This document shows, one piece after another, positions 6,447 through 7,060 of a stretch of DNA of 7,060 bases. The position numbers and the translations under genes were made by a program. Numbering within the stretch: the first letter of the stretch is position 1; each line of letters begins with the position of its first letter. The notes below the pieces were generated by a model that searched no databases, was not told where the DNA came from, and saw nothing but the letters and a program-made list of their open reading frames with translations. The DNA is from an uncultured Bacilli bacterium (GTDB taxonomy: Bacteria > Bacillota_I > Bacilli_A > RF39 > UBA660): assembly GCA_949746915.1 (NCBI GenBank), contig CATKEA010000158.1, positions 1 to 7,060 of the forward strand, given 5' to 3'.

Positions 6447-7060
6447 ATGGAGAAAGTAGATTTATATAAATATGAGAATGAACTTTATGATAAAGGGATA
6501 AAATATATAGCAGGAGTAGATGAAGTTGGTCGTGGGCCTTTAGTTGGTCCTGTTGTAACAGCATGTGTTATTTTACCTAAAGATTTTATTTTAGAAGGAT
6601 TGACTGATTCTAAAAAGCTGACAGAGAAAAAACGTAATTTGTTTTATGATTATATAATGAATAATGCCATTAGTGTTAGTGTTGGTATTAAGAGTGAAAA
6701 GGTAATTGATGAGGTTAATATATATGAAGCTACTAAGTTAGCAATGTATGAAGCAGTTGAGAAATCAAGTGTTAAACCTGAACATGTTTTAATAGATGCG
6801 ATGAAACTTGAAAAGTTAGAAATGCCATCTACATCAATTATAAAGGGGGATGCTAAAAGTATCTCAATAGCAGCAGCTAGTGTTATTGCTAAAGTTACAA
6901 GAGATAGAATGCTTGATGAACTTGATTTAAAGTATCCGATGTATGGTTTTAAAAGTAATAAGGGATATCCGACTAAGAAACATATTGAAGCTATAAATGA
7001 ATATGGTATAATTGATGAACATCGTAGAACTTTTGGTCCAGTTACAGATTATATAAATAA
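6447..7060 (+). CDS. rnhB: Ribonuclease HII, 3' end beyond the window
   Basis: 204 complete codons are visible with no stop before the window end. The enzyme is a cytosolic endonuclease that cuts the RNA strand of RNA-DNA hybrids and starts removal of single ribonucleotides misincorporated in DNA. The four catalytic acidic residues are present: D25 and E26 in GVDEVGRG, D117 in LIDAMK and D135 in KGDAKS. Other signatures are [11 protein letters not shown] (53-63), [16 protein letters not shown] (138-153) and the C-terminal SNKGYPT and HRRTF blocks. GRG after DEV separates it from RNase HIII, and there is no N-terminal HIII-type domain. The protein starts close to the catalytic core, without the N-terminal extension I recall for the B. 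subtilis enzyme. GGTGAT at 6438-6443 is the Shine-Dalgarno for this ATG. After [11 protein letters not shown] only a few residues are usually left, so little is missing. No clear promoter lies between the terminator and the start. Confidence 0.96.
   Translation, partial: MEKVDLYKYENELYDKGIKYIAGVDEVGRGPLVGPVVTACVILPKDFILEGLTDSKKLTEKKRNLFYDYIMNNAISVSVGIKSEKVIDEVNIYEATKLAMYEAVEKSSVKPEHVLIDAMKLEKLEMPSTSIIKGDAKSISIAAASVIAKVTRDRMLDELDLKYPMYGFKSNKGYPTKKHIEAINEYGIIDEHRRTFGPVTDYIN

Noticed and set aside
1..7060. Mycoplasma-type code (TGA read as Trp)
   Set aside because: All tryptophans use TGG, conserved long genes contain no in-frame TGA, and dtd ends at normal length with TGA. Reading TGA as Trp would not repair the broken gene either, because a TAA follows four codons later.

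Overview
The window is strongly AT-rich and every feature lies on the + strand. It looks like chromosomal DNA of a low-GC Bacillota, most likely an uncultured gut-type member of the Bacilli/RF39/Erysipelotrichia side. The evidence is the short ComN-type regulator beside a long bifunctional Rel and Dtd (a neighbourhood also known from Bacillus), purine-rich Shine-Dalgarno sequences, A/T-ending codons and AT-rich intrinsic terminators. All 16 or so tryptophans are read from TGG, and TGA serves as a stop, so the standard bacterial code (table 11) fits better than the Mycoplasma code.

Region 1 (about 1-3976) is one compact four-gene operon: a ComN-family post-transcriptional regulator, the (p)ppGpp synthetase/hydrolase Rel, D-aminoacyl-tRNA deacylase Dtd, and an AI-2E-family (PF01594) membrane protein. 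Gaps are 4 nt, a 1-nt TAATG overlap and 9 nt. A clear stem-loop with a T run closes the unit at 3940-3976. The first two products are regulatory, Dtd is translation quality control, and the membrane protein's substrate is unknown.

Region 2 (about 4019-6423) is a separately transcribed surface-protein locus. A good promoter (TTGTTA, 17 bp, TATAAT) and Shine-Dalgarno lead into a reading frame with a signal/anchor helix and a TasA/camelysin-like N-terminal domain. That frame stops at 4538. A second frame, shifted by one base and overlapping the first by 7 nt, carries the rest of that domain, two Ig/FnIII-like stretches and a right-handed beta-helix built on GGGIF-type repeats. The pair reads as one roughly 725-residue exported adhesin-like protein broken by a single missing base (mutation, or sequence/assembly error). 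An A8 run directly after its start codon adds a possible switch site.

Region 3 (6266-6446) is non-coding. It contains a strong hairpin terminator and weak promoter-like hexamers. Region 4 (6447 to the end) is rnhB, encoding ribonuclease HII. All four catalytic acidic residues are present; the gene runs off the window probably within a few codons of its end.

I see no CRISPR array, tRNA, rRNA or insertion sequence. Nothing here amounts to a clearly new multi-gene system. The split beta-helix surface protein is the most interesting object.
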